The notes: generated by a model not told the origin, from the letters alone. DNA of 64,000 nucleotides from Thalassospira indica (GCF_003403095.1 NZ_CP031555.1:3722001-3786000); one strand, 5' to 3'. Positions 36,138 to 45,871 are shown, counted from the stretch's first letter. Program-made: numbers and translations.

Positions 36138-37046
36138 ATGTCCACTCAGGAAAAACCGGCCCTGATCGGCCCCGGCCCGCTTGCCGGACTTGCTGCCTTC
36201 ACCATTTGGGGCACGTTTGGCATCTATTTCAAACTGGTCGGCTTTGCCGGTCCGGTGGAAATTCTGTCACACCGGATTATCTGGTCTGCGATTTTGACCC
36301 TGTTGCTGGTGTTTGTGCTTGGCAGACGCAAGCAGCTTTGGGCACTGATTTCATCGGCAAAAACGATTGGCTATCTCTTTCTCAGCAGTGTTTTGATCGC
36401 AGGAAACTGGATCATTTACATTTGGGCGGTCAATAACGCGCACGCCCTGGAAGCAAGCCTTGGCTACTACATCATGCCGTTGGTCATGCTGATTTTGGCC
36501 CGGGTTTTTTTCGGCGAGAAGCTTAACCGCATTCAATTGGTTTCGGTGGCGATTTGCGCCGTCGGAGTTTTGAACCTGCTGGTGTTTTATGGTCATCTGC
36601 CGTGGATAGCGCTTAGCCTGTCTTCGCTGTTTGCTTTTTATGGCGTGATTCGCAAACTTGTCCCGGCCGATCCGATTGCCGGTCTTTTTGTTGAATGCGC
36701 GCTGCTCGCACCGATGTCGCTGGGTTATATGATCTGGCTTGACAGTCATGGCGGGTCGGCATTTGGCACCATCGGATTCACGCAAGACGCACTTTTGATT
36801 GGCCTTGGGGTCTGTACTGCCGTGCCGCTTGTACTGTTTGCCTATGCGGCGCGCAACATGAAGTTTTCCGCCCTTGGGCTGATGCAGTACCTCAATCCGA
36901 CGCTGCAGTTCTTTGTCGCGGTCCTGGTTTTCGGCGAAACCTTTACCCAGGCGCACATGATCACCTATGGGTTGGTCTGGATCGGCTTGGCGATTTTCAC
37001 ATGGGACAACCTGCGCACCGCGCAGCAAAATCGCGCCAAGAGTTGA
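36138..37046 (+). CDS. rarD: RarD-type EamA transporter
   Basis: Ten membrane helices and the RarD signature stretches (GLAAFTIWGTFGIYFKLVG, AVNNAHALEASLGYYIMPL, MQYLNPTLQFFVAVLVF) identify this 302-residue permease of the drug/metabolite superfamily. RarD is named for chloramphenicol sensitivity in Pseudomonas; its natural substrate is unknown. It splits bolA from grxD. Confidence 0.9.
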   Translation: MSTQEKPALIGPGPLAGLAAFTIWGTFGIYFKLVGFAGPVEILSHRIIWSAILTLLLVFVLGRRKQLWALISSAKTIGYLFLSSVLIAGNWIIYIWAVNNAHALEASLGYYIMPLVMLILARVFFGEKLNRIQLVSVAICAVGVLNLLVFYGHLPWIALSLSSLFAFYGVIRKLVPADPIAGLFVECALLAPMSLGYMIWLDSHGGSAFGTIGFTQDALLIGLGVCTAVPLVLFAYAARNMKFSALGLMQYLNPTLQFFVAVLVFGETFTQAHMITYGLVWIGLAIFTWDNLRTAQQNRAKS

Positions 37047-37138
37047 CAGAACCGCAGGTTCCAGCCATATCTTCGCCCATAAAAGTTTAACCTGAATTCG
37101 CGGCCCGAACAGAGCCGCCCAAGCCAAGGACAATCATC

Positions 37139-37474
37139 ATGACCGACAATCCGGTATTCGAACGCATCCAGAAAGACGTCAATGACAATGACGTCGTCCT
37201 GTTCATGAAGGGCACCGCAATGTTCCCGCAGTGCGGTTTCTCTGCCGCTGTTGTTCAGGTCCTGGCTGAGCTTGGCGTTCAGTTCAAAGATATCAACGTT
37301 CTGGTCGACCCGGCGATCCGTCAGGGCATCAAGGACTTCTCCAACTGGCCGACCATTCCGCAGCTTTACGTCAAGGGCGAGTTCCTTGGTGGTTGCGACA
37401 TCGTGCGTGAAATGGCCGCCAGCGGCGAGCTGTCCCAGCACCTGAAAGACAAGGGCGTTGCCGTCGCTGCCTAA
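37139..37474 (+). CDS. grxD: Monothiol glutaredoxin GrxD
   Basis: The 111-residue protein has the family elements VLFMKGTAMFPQCGFSAAVV, with the CGFS active site that holds a 2Fe-2S cluster with glutathione, NWPTIPQLYVKGEFLGGCDIV, and ISKDVLVD-type sequence. It transfers iron-sulfur clusters and partners BolA proteins. In many alphaproteobacteria it lies directly beside bolA; here rarD intervenes. A terminator follows. Confidence 0.96.
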   Translation: MTDNPVFERIQKDVNDNDVVLFMKGTAMFPQCGFSAAVVQVLAELGVQFKDINVLVDPAIRQGIKDFSNWPTIPQLYVKGEFLGGCDIVREMAASGELSQHLKDKGVAVAA

Positions 37475-37496
37475 GGCGCGATAGCCAAACCCAATC

Positions 37497-37534
37497 AAAA
37501 CGCGCTGCGCAGGTTTTCTGCCAGCGCGTTTTTT
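37497..37534 (+). terminator. Terminator after grxD
   Basis: Outer arms AAAACGCGCTG (37497-37507) and CAGCGCGTTTT (37522-37532) and inner arms GCAG/CTGC form a long stem with one bulged C; a run of T closes it. Confidence 0.92.
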
Positions 37535-37667
37535 GTGCCCGGACCATCGCAAAACTCGCCAAATGCGATCATATCCCGCGCGCGACAAAACTATTTCTTG
37601 ATGGTTTATCTGCTATTCCCCATCTTTAGGGCATGCTGCAATTTGCGCCACAGGGGAAGTCACAGGC

Positions 37668-39878
37668 ATGAAACCGGCAATCAAAACAATGGCATGTTTT
37701 GCGATCTGGCTGTTTGCAATCTGGTTTGCCTTGCCCATCCCGCCCACAGCAGCACAGATGGCGGCTGTTACCGCCCTGAGCGGATCAGAGGGCGGATCAG
37801 AAGACGGATCAGAACCCACCACAGAACTTCCCGAAGACGGGGTGGTTGCCGAAACCTTCAGCTATTATGGCTTCCTTGAAGAGGGTGTCACCCGCACCCA
37901 GGCCCGCATTGCCGAAACCATGTCCGGCCTTGATGCCTTTCCAGAAGAACTCGATGCCACACGGGCCTTGCTGTCGACCGATTTCGGCCAGACCGGCCTG
38001 ATGCGCATTTTGCTGTTTACCGTCATTTTCGTTGGTGTCGGTATTGTGGCCGAGGTGATTTATCGCCGTCTTTCGGCACCGGCATGTGCCTATCTTGAAT
38101 CGCAAAGCCCCCGGAAATTCTCGGAACGCCTTAAACACATGGTTGGGCTTTGTGCGCTTTCGCTGTTTTCGCTGCTTGTCTTTGCCATCGGATCGCTTGG
38201 TGCCTTCATGATGTTTGACTGGCCGCCAATCATGAAATCGGCTGTGATGTCGCTCCTGATGGCATTCTTTGCCCTGCGTGTCCTGATCATCGTGTTGCAA
38301 TTCCTGTTTGCGCCCAAGGCAGAAGGCCTTCGCATGATCAATGTCGATCCGCAGGCCGCAACCGTGTTGACCAAACGCCTGACCTGGGCGGCGGGGATAT
38401 CATTGTTTGCCTTTGCCTTGGCCAAGGTGTTTGGTGCCGCGCCGACCATGATTGCGGGCGATATCATCCTGTTTGATGCGGCGGTGGTGATTTCCGTCGT
38501 CACCTTTTGCGCGGTCACGCTCTCAATTGGCCGGTTCTTTGCCAGCCATGCGGCAAGTGCCGAAGTCGAGAAAATGGCCCTGCCAACATCCATCGCCCGT
38601 CTGTGGCCGATGATTGTCTGTGGCTGGTTCATTCTGGTGGGCGGGGTGGCGATCATTGGGGCCGAACGCATCCTTAAGGCCCTGCTGGCCATCGGGCTTG
38701 CCTGTCTGTTTGACGTTGTGTTTCGCAACATCATCGAAAGTCAGCATCGCAAGAAACTGCAAGCGGCCGAACAGGAAGCCGCCGAGCACAATGCCAGGGC
38801 AGAGGCGGCTGCGCATGAACATGACGAAGTGTTTGAACCAATAAAGCCCAAGGCCCCTGTTTTTACCAAAGTGCTTAAACGCGGTGTGCGGCTTCTGGCA
38901 CTGGTGTTTGTGCTGGCAAGTATCTGGCGCATCTGGGGCTTTGACCGGTTGGCTCAGGACGATGATGCCGGGATCATTGCCCGGATCATTGATAGCTCGA
39001 CCGAAATCATCATGATCCTTCTGATCGCCGACCTGATCTGGTCGCTGATCAAGACGTTCCTTGATGAACGCATGAGCGCATCAGCAACGGGCAATGCCGG
39101 CGATGAAGGCGGTGGCACCGGGCTTTCGCGGGTCGAAACCCTTTTGCCACTGTTGAAAAACTTTGCACTGACCGTGATCATCATCATGGTGGCAATGGTG
39201 ACCCTGTCATCATTGGGCGTGGATATCGGGCCCCTGATTGCCGGTGCCGGTGTTGTCGGCCTTGCTCTTGGCTTTGGCAGTCAGGCGCTTGTGCGCGATG
39301 TGGTAGCCGGTGTGTTCTTCCTGCTGGATGATGCGTTTCGGCTTGGCGAATATATCGAAGTCGACAATCTGCGTGGCCGGGTGGAAAACATCTCTATCCG
39401 ATCGATGCAGCTGCGCCATCACCGTGGCCCGCTTCAGACCGTCCCGTTTGGCGAGATTAAATCCATCGTCAACCACAGCCGCGATTGGGTGATCGTCAAA
39501 CTGGAATTCCGTGTGCCGTTTGAAACCGACGTCAACAAGATCAAGAAACTGGTCAAGAAGCTGGCGGCCGAACTTCTGGAAGATCCGCTGATTGGCGACA
39601 GCTTCATCGAACCGCTGAAATCCCAGGGCGTGCGCCGGATGGAAGAGTTCAACATGGTGATCGGGCTGAAATACACCTCAAAACCCGGCGAACAATTCAC
39701 CATCCGCAAAACCGTCTATCAGAGGGTTCTGGCGATGTTCAAGGAAAACGGCATCCAGATGGCCTCTCGCAACGTCAAGGTCGATGTGCCGCCCGATGCC
39801 ACCCCCGAACAAAAACAGGAAGCCGTCGCAGCCGCCGCCCAACAGGCGTCTGAGCAGCTTAACAAACCGCCTGCCTGA
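37668..39878 (+). CDS. Large MscS-family mechanosensitive channel
   Basis: The 736-residue protein starts with a signal peptide (about 1-30) and a polar Gly/Ser/Glu stretch, then about eight to ten membrane helices. The MscS core is near the C-terminus: the pore helix GPLIAGAGVVGLALGFGSQALVRDVVAGVFFLLDDAF and the beta domain GRVENISIRSMQLRHHRGPL. A helical cytoplasmic tail ends it. Such large MscS proteins (YbiO-like) release solutes on osmotic downshift. GGGGAAG lies before the ATG. Confidence 0.92.
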   Translation: MKPAIKTMACFAIWLFAIWFALPIPPTAAQMAAVTALSGSEGGSEDGSEPTTELPEDGVVAETFSYYGFLEEGVTRTQARIAETMSGLDAFPEELDATRALLSTDFGQTGLMRILLFTVIFVGVGIVAEVIYRRLSAPACAYLESQSPRKFSERLKHMVGLCALSLFSLLVFAIGSLGAFMMFDWPPIMKSAVMSLLMAFFALRVLIIVLQFLFAPKAEGLRMINVDPQAATVLTKRLTWAAGISLFAFALAKVFGAAPTMIAGDIILFDAAVVISVVTFCAVTLSIGRFFASHAASAEVEKMALPTSIARLWPMIVCGWFILVGGVAIIGAERILKALLAIGLACLFDVVFRNIIESQHRKKLQAAEQEAAEHNARAEAAAHEHDEVFEPIKPKAPVFTKVLKRGVRLLALVFVLASIWRIWGFDRLAQDDDAGIIARIIDSSTEIIMILLIADLIWSLIKTFLDERMSASATGNAGDEGGGTGLSRVETLLPLLKNFALTVIIIMVAMVTLSSLGVDIGPLIAGAGVVGLALGFGSQALVRDVVAGVFFLLDDAFRLGEYIEVDNLRGRVENISIRSMQLRHHRGPLQTVPFGEIKSIVNHSRDWVIVKLEFRVPFETDVNKIKKLVKKLAAELLEDPLIGDSFIEPLKSQGVRRMEEFNMVIGLKYTSKPGEQFTIRKTVYQRVLAMFKENGIQMASRNVKVDVPPDATPEQKQEAVAAAAQQASEQLNKPPA

Positions 39879-39891
39879 TCCATTCCCAAAA

Positions 39892-39923
39892 CGAGCCTCC
39901 GAACCGCATGGCTCGGAAGCTCG
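39892..39923. terminator. Hairpin between mscS and the lipoprotein gene
   Basis: Stem CGAGC-C-TCCGA pairs with TCGGA-A-GCTCG, one mismatch, loop 10 nt. There is no T-run, so termination is uncertain. It lies between two convergent genes. Confidence 0.4.
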
Positions 39924-39962
39924 AGATTACAGAGCTTGGCGCCCGAAATAAGGCAAATTGGC

Positions 39963-40373
39963 TTACTTGGGTGGGAATGCCTGGGTTTCTTCACCTTTAC
40001 CCAAAATCAAGCTGCCATCAGCATTCAAAGCCGTGACGGTAAAGCGATAGTCATGTGATCCGCTCGGGGGACATGGCCCTTTATACGAAAAGGCACCAGC
40101 AGGAATTTCACTTGAACCAGAATAATCGATCATCCCTCCTCCGTGATTATAGGTTGGAACGTCCAGATCGACCATTTTGAAGCGGAGCGATGCTGTGTCA
40201 GCAGGAATATTTGAAATGACGAACGCAGGCGATTTGGTGGAGCAAGCGGAAGTTCCGTGCCAATCGAATGACACATCCAAAGAAGCCATATTTTCCGCCT
40301 CTTTTGTTGTTTGGCAACCACTTAACGCGAGTACAGACAGCCCTACAATCGCTGCCAATTTCGTTATCTTCAT
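39963..40373 (-). CDS. PEBP-like (YbhB-type) lipoprotein
   Basis: The ATG at 40373, with GAGG eight bases upstream, gives a 136-residue protein with a lipoprotein signal and lipobox ALSGC at 16-20. The mature part shows the phosphatidylethanolamine-binding-protein fold: LRFKMVDLDVPTYNHGGGMIDY corresponds to the ligand-site loop and SHDYRFTVTALNADGSL to the later strand. The frame is open much further upstream, but that part is not protein-like. PEBP relatives in bacteria have no settled role; kinase-inhibitor names are historical. It is monocistronic. Confidence 0.75.
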   Translation of the reverse strand: MKITKLAAIVGLSVLALSGCQTTKEAENMASLDVSFDWHGTSACSTKSPAFVISNIPADTASLRFKMVDLDVPTYNHGGGMIDYSGSSEIPAGAFSYKGPCPPSGSHDYRFTVTALNADGSLILGKGEETQAFPPK

Positions 40374-40528
40374 AACGTCAACCTCAACCTGAAAAACAAA
40401 ATCCGAGAATATAGATACAGAGACCAGATCACCGTTCAGGAAGCAGGTGAAGACGTCAACCTGTCCACAAGAGTAGAACACAACCGTTGAAGCAAGCCGA
40501 CACCCGGTCAGATAACACATCAAACAAA

Positions 40529-40558
40529 CAAAAACGCCCGCTGTTTCCAGCGGGCGTC
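40529..40558 (-). terminator. Terminator after rpsD
   Basis: Read on the - strand, ACGCCCGCTG and CAGCGGGCGT form a 10-bp stem (40534-40543 with 40548-40557) with a 4-nt loop, followed by a T-run. Confidence 0.9.
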
Positions 40559-40590
40559 TTCGTATCGGATCGTCGCGAAATCCGTAAGGA

Positions 40591-41208
40591 TTAACGCGAG
40601 TAGAATTCGATGACCAGGTTCGGCTGCATCTGAACCGGGTACGGAATTTCTGCGAATTTCGGAACGCGAACGAAGGTACCTTTGAAGGCCTTCGCGTCAA
40701 CGTCGAGATATTCCGGAACGTCACGTTCGTTCAGGTTGGCAGCTTCCATAACCATCGGGATTTCGCGCGAAGCAGGTTTCACTTCAACAACATCACCTTC
40801 CTGAACCAGGTAAGACGGGATGGTTACTTTCTTGCCGTTAACAAGAATGTGGCCGTGGTTCACGAACTGACGTGCAGCAAACACGGTCGGAACGAATTTC
40901 ATGCGGTAGATAACCGCATCAAGGCGCTGCTCAAGAATACCAACGAGGGTTTCGGAGGTATCACCCGGACGACGGGAAGCTTCTTTGTAGTAGCGCAGGA
41001 ACTGTTTTTCAGAGATCGAGCCGTAGTAGCCTTTGAGCTGCTGTTTTGCAAACAGCTGGGTACCATAGTCGGTCGGCTTCTTACGGCGGGTGGCACCATG
41101 CATGCCCGGTGCATATTCGCGCTTGTTCAGCGGCGATTTTGCACGGCCCCAAAGGTTCACACCAAGGCGGCGGTCAATCTTATGCTTTGCAGCAATACGT
41201 TTCGACAT
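40591..41208 (-). CDS. rpsD: Ribosomal protein S4
   Basis: The 205-residue protein is a complete S4: the N-terminal helical part with [19 protein letters not shown], and the S4 RNA-binding fold with [35 protein letters not shown]4 nucleates 30S assembly at the 5' domain of 16S rRNA. It stands alone, as in many alphaproteobacteria, with a strong promoter and a leader of about 130 nt. Confidence 0.98.
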   Translation of the reverse strand: MSKRIAAKHKIDRRLGVNLWGRAKSPLNKREYAPGMHGATRRKKPTDYGTQLFAKQQLKGYYGSISEKQFLRYYKEASRRPGDTSETLVGILEQRLDAVIYRMKFVPTVFAARQFVNHGHILVNGKKVTIPSYLVQEGDVVEVKPASREIPMVMEAANLNERDVPEYLDVDAKAFKGTFVRVPKFAEIPYPVQMQPNLVIEFYSR

Positions 41209-41343
41209 TTTGTAACTCTCTTTTTTTAAAGATCACTTATTGTCCCGATAGTTTCCAACCGCCTGAAACCGGACATGCGGCCCAGACACGCGGAACGGGG
41301 ACGAAACCACATGTCTCGACCCACTTTCTCGGAAGTGAGGCGC

Positions 41344-41371
41344 AATATAGAGATGATTGATCAAGAGTCAA
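41344..41371 (-). promoter_or_regulatory. Sigma-70 type promoter for rpsD
   Basis: On the - strand, TTGACT (41371-41366) and TATATT (41349-41344) are spaced by 16 bp, near consensus. A GANTC site (41365-41369) overlaps the -35 box. Transcription would start near 41337, giving a leader of about 130 nt where S4 autoregulation could act. The rest of the gap 41209-41473 shows no gene. Confidence 0.75.
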
Positions 41372-41473
41372 ACATTAATCGCGCCCGCCATCCCGCATGG
41401 AAGCCCTGCATTTCTGCCGAGTTCCGCACGAATGGCACCCCACCTACCCCGCACTTGGCAATCGGGTGGAAAA

Positions 41474-42256
41474 TCAGTCCTTTGGCTTGTGCTTGCCACC
41501 GCGCATGGCGACAATCATCCCGCGCAGTGTCTGGACTTCCTGATGGGTCAGATTGGCACGGTTAAAGATGTTGCGAATATTGCGCGCCATGCCGGGGCGT
41601 TTTTCCGCCACCCGAAAGAACCCCGACTTATCAAGTTCACTTTCAAGATGGACGAAAAGACGTTCCATATCATCCTTGGTCGCCGGGAAGGTATCGGCCA
41701 TCATCAATTGATAATCGGGTACATCAACGCCCGCCTGCCACCATTCATAACCTATCAACAAAACCGCCTGGGCCAGGTTAAGCGACGTAAAACCGGGATT
41801 AAGCGGAACGGTCACAACCGCATCGCCCATGGCAATATGTTCGTTGCGAACGCCTGTGCGTTCCGGGCCAAACATCACGCCGACCTTTTCACCACGTCCG
41901 ATCACAGCGCGCATTTCCGGTGCCAGCCCCTTGGGCGTAAAGACCGGCTTGATGGCATCACGGGTGCGCGCCGTTGTAACGTAAACCCGGTTCAGATCGG
42001 CCAGTGCATCTTCTTCGCGCTCAAACACCTTGGTGTTGTCGATGACGATATCGGCACCTGATGCATTGGCGGTTGCCCGTTCATTTGGCCACCCATCACG
42101 CGGCCGCACCAAACGCAAATCTACCAGACCACAATTGAGCATCGCACGCGCGGCCTTGCCGATATTATCGCCAAGCTGTGGCTCAATCAGAATGATTACG
42201 GGCGGATTGGCAATCCCGCCTGTTTCAGGCTTGGCACTGCCGATGGGCTCGCTCAT
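41474..42256 (-). CDS. trmJ: tRNA (Cm32/Um32) methyltransferase TrmJ type
   Basis: This SPOUT-fold methyltransferase (260 residues) has the three motifs: PPVIILIEPQLGDNIGKAARAMLNCGL, GVMFGPERTGVRNEHIAMGD, and VPLNPGFTSLNLAQAVLLIGYEWW, the last forming the trefoil knot. A C-terminal helical extension of about 80 residues is normal for TrmJ. The ATG at 42256 is preceded by GGAG nine bases away; earlier in-frame codons lack a site. Confidence 0.9.
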   Translation of the reverse strand: MSEPIGSAKPETGGIANPPVIILIEPQLGDNIGKAARAMLNCGLVDLRLVRPRDGWPNERATANASGADIVIDNTKVFEREEDALADLNRVYVTTARTRDAIKPVFTPKGLAPEMRAVIGRGEKVGVMFGPERTGVRNEHIAMGDAVVTVPLNPGFTSLNLAQAVLLIGYEWWQAGVDVPDYQLMMADTFPATKDDMERLFVHLESELDKSGFFRVAEKRPGMARNIRNIFNRANLTHQEVQTLRGMIVAMRGGKHKPKD

Positions 42257-42389
42257 CGCGGTATTCTCCGGTCGTGAACTGGGGCATGTCGCGGGCATGC
42301 CCGTCAATATTGGCGCTTCTTTATCAAAAGCCAACCATCAGCGCCAGTTCCTAATCATCGCGATCATCTGATTGCCCTCAGACACGCCA

Positions 42390-43391
42390 TCAAGCAGTCA
42401 TGCTGTCATGTTCGCCCCAGCATTCACGTGCATATTGCCCCGGTGGAACTCCGACATGTCGGGAAAATGCAATACTGAACGCACTTGCCGATCCATATCC
42501 AACTCGTTCGGCGACATCCGCAATCCGGCAATCACGTTTGGCAAGTTCCCCCTTGGCAACGGCCATCCGCCAGGAAAGCAGATATTGCATCGGCGCCATC
42601 CCCACTGTCCTTGCAAACCGCTCAAAGAATGCTGACCTTGAAAGTGCCGCTTCCTTTGCCAGCGACGCAACAGACCATGAATATCCGAAATTTCCATGGA
42701 TTTGGCGTAGGGCTGCGACAATCCTTTCATCGGCCAATCCTTTCAACAACCCCGGGGGTGCATTCTTATCGGGTGCAGATCGCAATGCTTCAATCAACAG
42801 GATTTCAACCAGCCGCGACAGCACAAGCTCCCGACCGGGTTTCCATTCCCCTGTTTCTTCAACAATAAGCCCAACCAGCCTCACAAGCCGGTCAACACCG
42901 CGCAAATGAATAAGCCCCGGCAACAAAGATGTCAGCAGCCCAGCATCCGGTGAGCTGAAGATAAAATAGCCTCCCAGCAGGCGCACATCGGGCGGGCCGC
43001 TCTGCCGGCCATGTCGAACCTCGTCGCTGCGGGTTGCAGCCACTTCAGGATCAATCATTTCGGGCGTCGTCGTCTCAAACCCAGACATTGTAAAAGCTGG
43101 CGTTTCGGGCAACAGGATAAAATCTCCGACTTCAAGCCGGATGCTGTCATGGCCATCCACTGCCAGCCTGCAACTGCCATCCATCACGACACAGAAACTC
43201 GGATACCCGAACGGCGAATAGCGCACAGCCCATTCTCCTGCACCGCTGATCCCTTTGGAAAAAACGGCATTTGGCTGCAGCAGGTGAATGATTTCGACAA
43301 GAGGATCACTCAAAACAGGACTAATTCTTATAAAAAATGGACTGCCTATTATAGAAAGTCCTTCCAGTTTTGGTATCTCTATCTGCAGCAA
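42390..43391 (-). CDS. AraC-family transcriptional regulator
   Basis: An N-terminal cupin-type sensor domain (about 30-210, with GYPSFCVVMDGSCRLAVDGHDSIRLEVGDFILLPE) is followed by two helix-turn-helix motifs (about 235-330): WSVASLAKEAALSRSAFFERF, and CRIADVAERVGYGSASAFSIAFSRHVGVPPGQY. This is the cupin_6 type. The start is uncertain: TTG at 43391 or TTG at 43313. It is divergent from the SDR gene across at most about 100 bp and is its likely regulator. Confidence 0.88.
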   Translation of the reverse strand: MLQIEIPKLEGLSIIGSPFFIRISPVLSDPLVEIIHLLQPNAVFSKGISGAGEWAVRYSPFGYPSFCVVMDGSCRLAVDGHDSIRLEVGDFILLPETPAFTMSGFETTTPEMIDPEVAATRSDEVRHGRQSGPPDVRLLGGYFIFSSPDAGLLTSLLPGLIHLRGVDRLVRLVGLIVEETGEWKPGRELVLSRLVEILLIEALRSAPDKNAPPGLLKGLADERIVAALRQIHGNFGYSWSVASLAKEAALSRSAFFERFARTVGMAPMQYLLSWRMAVAKGELAKRDCRIADVAERVGYGSASAFSIAFSRHVGVPPGQYARECWGEHDSMTA

Positions 43392-43416
43392 ATCACCAAA
43401 ATGATATGGAAAAAAA

Positions 43417-44160
43417 ATGCCTTCAATACTGATCTCGGGCTGCTCATCGGGTTATGGCCTTGAAACAGCCAATCTTTTCCACACAAAAGGCTGGAACGTC
43501 ATTGCCACCATGCGAACGCCGCAAGAGGATATCCTGCCGAAATCAGACAGGATCAAAGTGCTTGCACTTGACGTTACGAACCCTCAATCAATCGCGTCCG
43601 CAATTGAAACATGCGGCCCGATTGATGTGTTGGTTAACAATGCCGGAATCGGGCTGTTCGGTGCCTTCGAAGCTACACCCATGAGCACCATACGCGAGAT
43701 ATTTGCGGCGAATACATTTGGCACCATGGCGATGGTTCAGGCCGTGTTACCACAATTCAGGTCCCGCAAAAGCGGTACCATCGTTAACGTGACATCCAGC
43801 GCGGTACTCGCACCAATGCCACTCGTCGCAGCCTACAGTGCAAGCAAAACCGCGATCGAAGGATTCACCGCGTCGCTTGAGCTTGAATTAAAATCTTTTG
43901 ACATCCGGGTCAAACTTGTACAGCCCGGCTACTGCCCGGACACGCAATTCTCTGCCAATACCGGCTCGCGTATGGATGGTACAATCCCCGAAGCATACAG
44001 CGACTATGCACAGGATGTGTTCACAGCCTACCAGCAACCTGACGAAGTGACGACCACAAGGGATGTCGCCGATGCCGTCTGGCTGGCCGTCAATGATACA
44101 TCAGACCAGCTGCGCTTTCCCGCCGGGGCAGACGCCAGGAAACTGGTAGGTATGTCCTAA
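43417..44160 (+). CDS. Short-chain dehydrogenase/reductase
   Basis: The 247-residue enzyme has a complete Rossmann signature: SGCSSGYG (cofactor glycines), DVLVNNAGIG, and the catalytic Ser in NVTSSAVLAP with YSASK (Tyr, Lys). It is a classical SDR; the Arg in TMRTPQED after the second strand suggests NADP(H). The substrate is unknown. GGA precedes the ATG by 6 bases. The regulator gene beside it is divergent, suggesting local control. Confidence 0.9.
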   Translation: MPSILISGCSSGYGLETANLFHTKGWNVIATMRTPQEDILPKSDRIKVLALDVTNPQSIASAIETCGPIDVLVNNAGIGLFGAFEATPMSTIREIFAANTFGTMAMVQAVLPQFRSRKSGTIVNVTSSAVLAPMPLVAAYSASKTAIEGFTASLELELKSFDIRVKLVQPGYCPDTQFSANTGSRMDGTIPEAYSDYAQDVFTAYQQPDEVTTTRDVADAVWLAVNDTSDQLRFPAGADARKLVGMS

Positions 44161-44200
44161 CATTCGGGCTAAGCAGCCCTTGAAACGGCATTAGATAAAT

Positions 44201-44235
44201 AAAGGGGCACGAATCAAACCGCGCCCCTTTTTTTT
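44201..44235. terminator. Terminator between SDR and cimA
   Basis: Arms AAAGGGGC (44201-44208) and GCCCCTTT (44223-44230) enclose a 14-nt loop, followed by eight Ts in all on the + strand. The A-rich left flank may serve the convergent cimA. Confidence 0.85.
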
Positions 44236-44257
44236 CACGATCATATCAGTTTTCTGA

Positions 44258-45871
44258 TCAGGCATGCTGGCTGCGCACACCGGATTTGAACAGTTTATAA
44301 GTGATGGAATCACGCAGTGCGTTATAGGACGCCTCGATAATGTTGGTCGAAACGCCCACCGTTGCCCAGTTATTGCCCTCGGCATCACGGCTTTCGATCA
44401 TGACGCGGGTCACTGCACGCGTCCCATCGCCGCGGGTTATGATGCGGACCTTATAGTCGATCAGTTCGATCTGCTCGACCGCATCGCGGTATTCCGGCAC
44501 GGTCAAAAGGACCTTACGAAGGGCCGCATCAAGGGCGTTGACCGGGCCATTGCCTTCGGCTACTGACATGAACTGATCATCGCCGACCACGACCTTGACG
44601 GTGGCCTCACTCATGGTGATGACCTGTTCGTCCTGCTCATCAACCCAGCGGCGTTCGTCAATCACACGGAAAGACGTCACCCGGAAATAACGATCAAGCT
44701 CGCCCATGGCCTTGCGCGCCAGCAATTCAAAGCTGGCCTCGGCCCCGTCATAGGCATAACCGTCAAACTCACGGCGCTTGACGGTTTCAACCAGCTTGCC
44801 GACGGCCTCGGATTTGGGATCAACCTCAACGCCGATCTCGCGGAAACGCGCCAGAATGTTGGATCGCCCCGCCTGATCGGAAACAAGGATATGGCGCTGG
44901 TTGCCGACCAGATGCGGTTCGATATGTTCGTAACAGGTCGGGTTCTTTTCGACCGCCGAGACATGCAAGCCACCCTTGTGGGCAAAGGCGCTGTCGCCAA
45001 CATAGGCCGCCTGACGCAGCGGTTCCCGGTTAAGCCGCTCATCAAGGATGTGGGAAATCCGGCGCAGATGGGTCAGCTGGTCATGGGAAATGCCAACGTC
45101 ATAGCCCATTTTGAGCATCAGCGTCGGAATGATCGAAATCAGATTGGCATTGCCGCACCGCTCACCCAAACCATTCAGCGTCCCCTGCACTTGCCGCGCA
45201 CCGGCGCGCACCGCGGCCAAAGAATTCGCAACCGCATTCTCGGTATCGTTGTGGCAATGGATGCCAACATGGCTGCCGGGGATCTGGCTGCAGACATCGG
45301 TGACAATGTCAAAAATCTCGTCGGGCAGCGTACCGCCATTGGTGTCACACAGAACAACCCAGCGCGCGCCGGCCTCATAGGCCGACTTGATCGCGGCAAG
45401 GGCATAGTCCCGGTTGGCCTTGTAGCCATCAAAGAAATGCTCGGCATCGAACATGACTTCGGAAACCTTGGTTTTCAGATGGGCAATTGAATCTGAAATC
45501 ATCGCCAGATTTTCATCAAGCTCGATCCCAAGTGCCTCGGTCACCTGAAAGTCCCAGCTTTTACCGACCATGCAAACAATCGGCGCATTCTGCGCAAGGC
45601 TGGTCAGCCCCGGATCGTTTGACGCAGACCGACCCGCACGGCGGGTCATGCCAAAGGCGGTCAGTTTGGAATTCTTGAGTTTGGGCGGATTGGCAAAGAA
45701 TGCATCATCAGTCGGGTTTGCCCCCGGCCAGCCGCCTTCAATATAGTCAATCGACAGTTCGTCCAGTGCCTTGGCAATCGCGGTCTTGTCCGCGGCCGAA
45801 AAATCCACGCCCTGGGTCTGCTGCCCATCGCGCAAGGTACTGTCATAGAGATAGACGCGCTTGTCTGACAT
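44258..45871 (-). CDS. cimA: (R)-citramalate synthase
   Basis: CimA condenses acetyl-CoA and pyruvate to citramalate, the first step of the threonine-independent route to isoleucine. The N-terminal HMGL-like TIM barrel starts VYLYDSTLRDGQQTQGVDFS; metal ligands appear in GIHCHNDTENAVANSLAAVRAGA and the loop GTLNGLGERCGNANL. The C-terminal half has the LeuA dimer-type regulatory domain. Length (537 residues from the ATG at 45871, GGA upstream) matches the TIGR00977 group rather than 2-isopropylmalate synthase. Confidence 0.92.
   Translation of the reverse strand: MSDKRVYLYDSTLRDGQQTQGVDFSAADKTAIAKALDELSIDYIEGGWPGANPTDDAFFANPPKLKNSKLTAFGMTRRAGRSASNDPGLTSLAQNAPIVCMVGKSWDFQVTEALGIELDENLAMISDSIAHLKTKVSEVMFDAEHFFDGYKANRDYALAAIKSAYEAGARWVVLCDTNGGTLPDEIFDIVTDVCSQIPGSHVGIHCHNDTENAVANSLAAVRAGARQVQGTLNGLGERCGNANLISIIPTLMLKMGYDVGISHDQLTHLRRISHILDERLNREPLRQAAYVGDSAFAHKGGLHVSAVEKNPTCYEHIEPHLVGNQRHILVSDQAGRSNILARFREIGVEVDPKSEAVGKLVETVKRREFDGYAYDGAEASFELLARKAMGELDRYFRVTSFRVIDERRWVDEQDEQVITMSEATVKVVVGDDQFMSVAEGNGPVNALDAALRKVLLTVPEYRDAVEQIELIDYKVRIITRGDGTRAVTRVMIESRDAEGNNWATVGVSTNIIEASYNALRDSITYKLFKSGVRSQHA

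Noticed and set aside
39892..39923. tRNA-like stem-loop after mscS
   Set aside because: It is a single imperfect hairpin without cloverleaf arms or a T-loop sequence.
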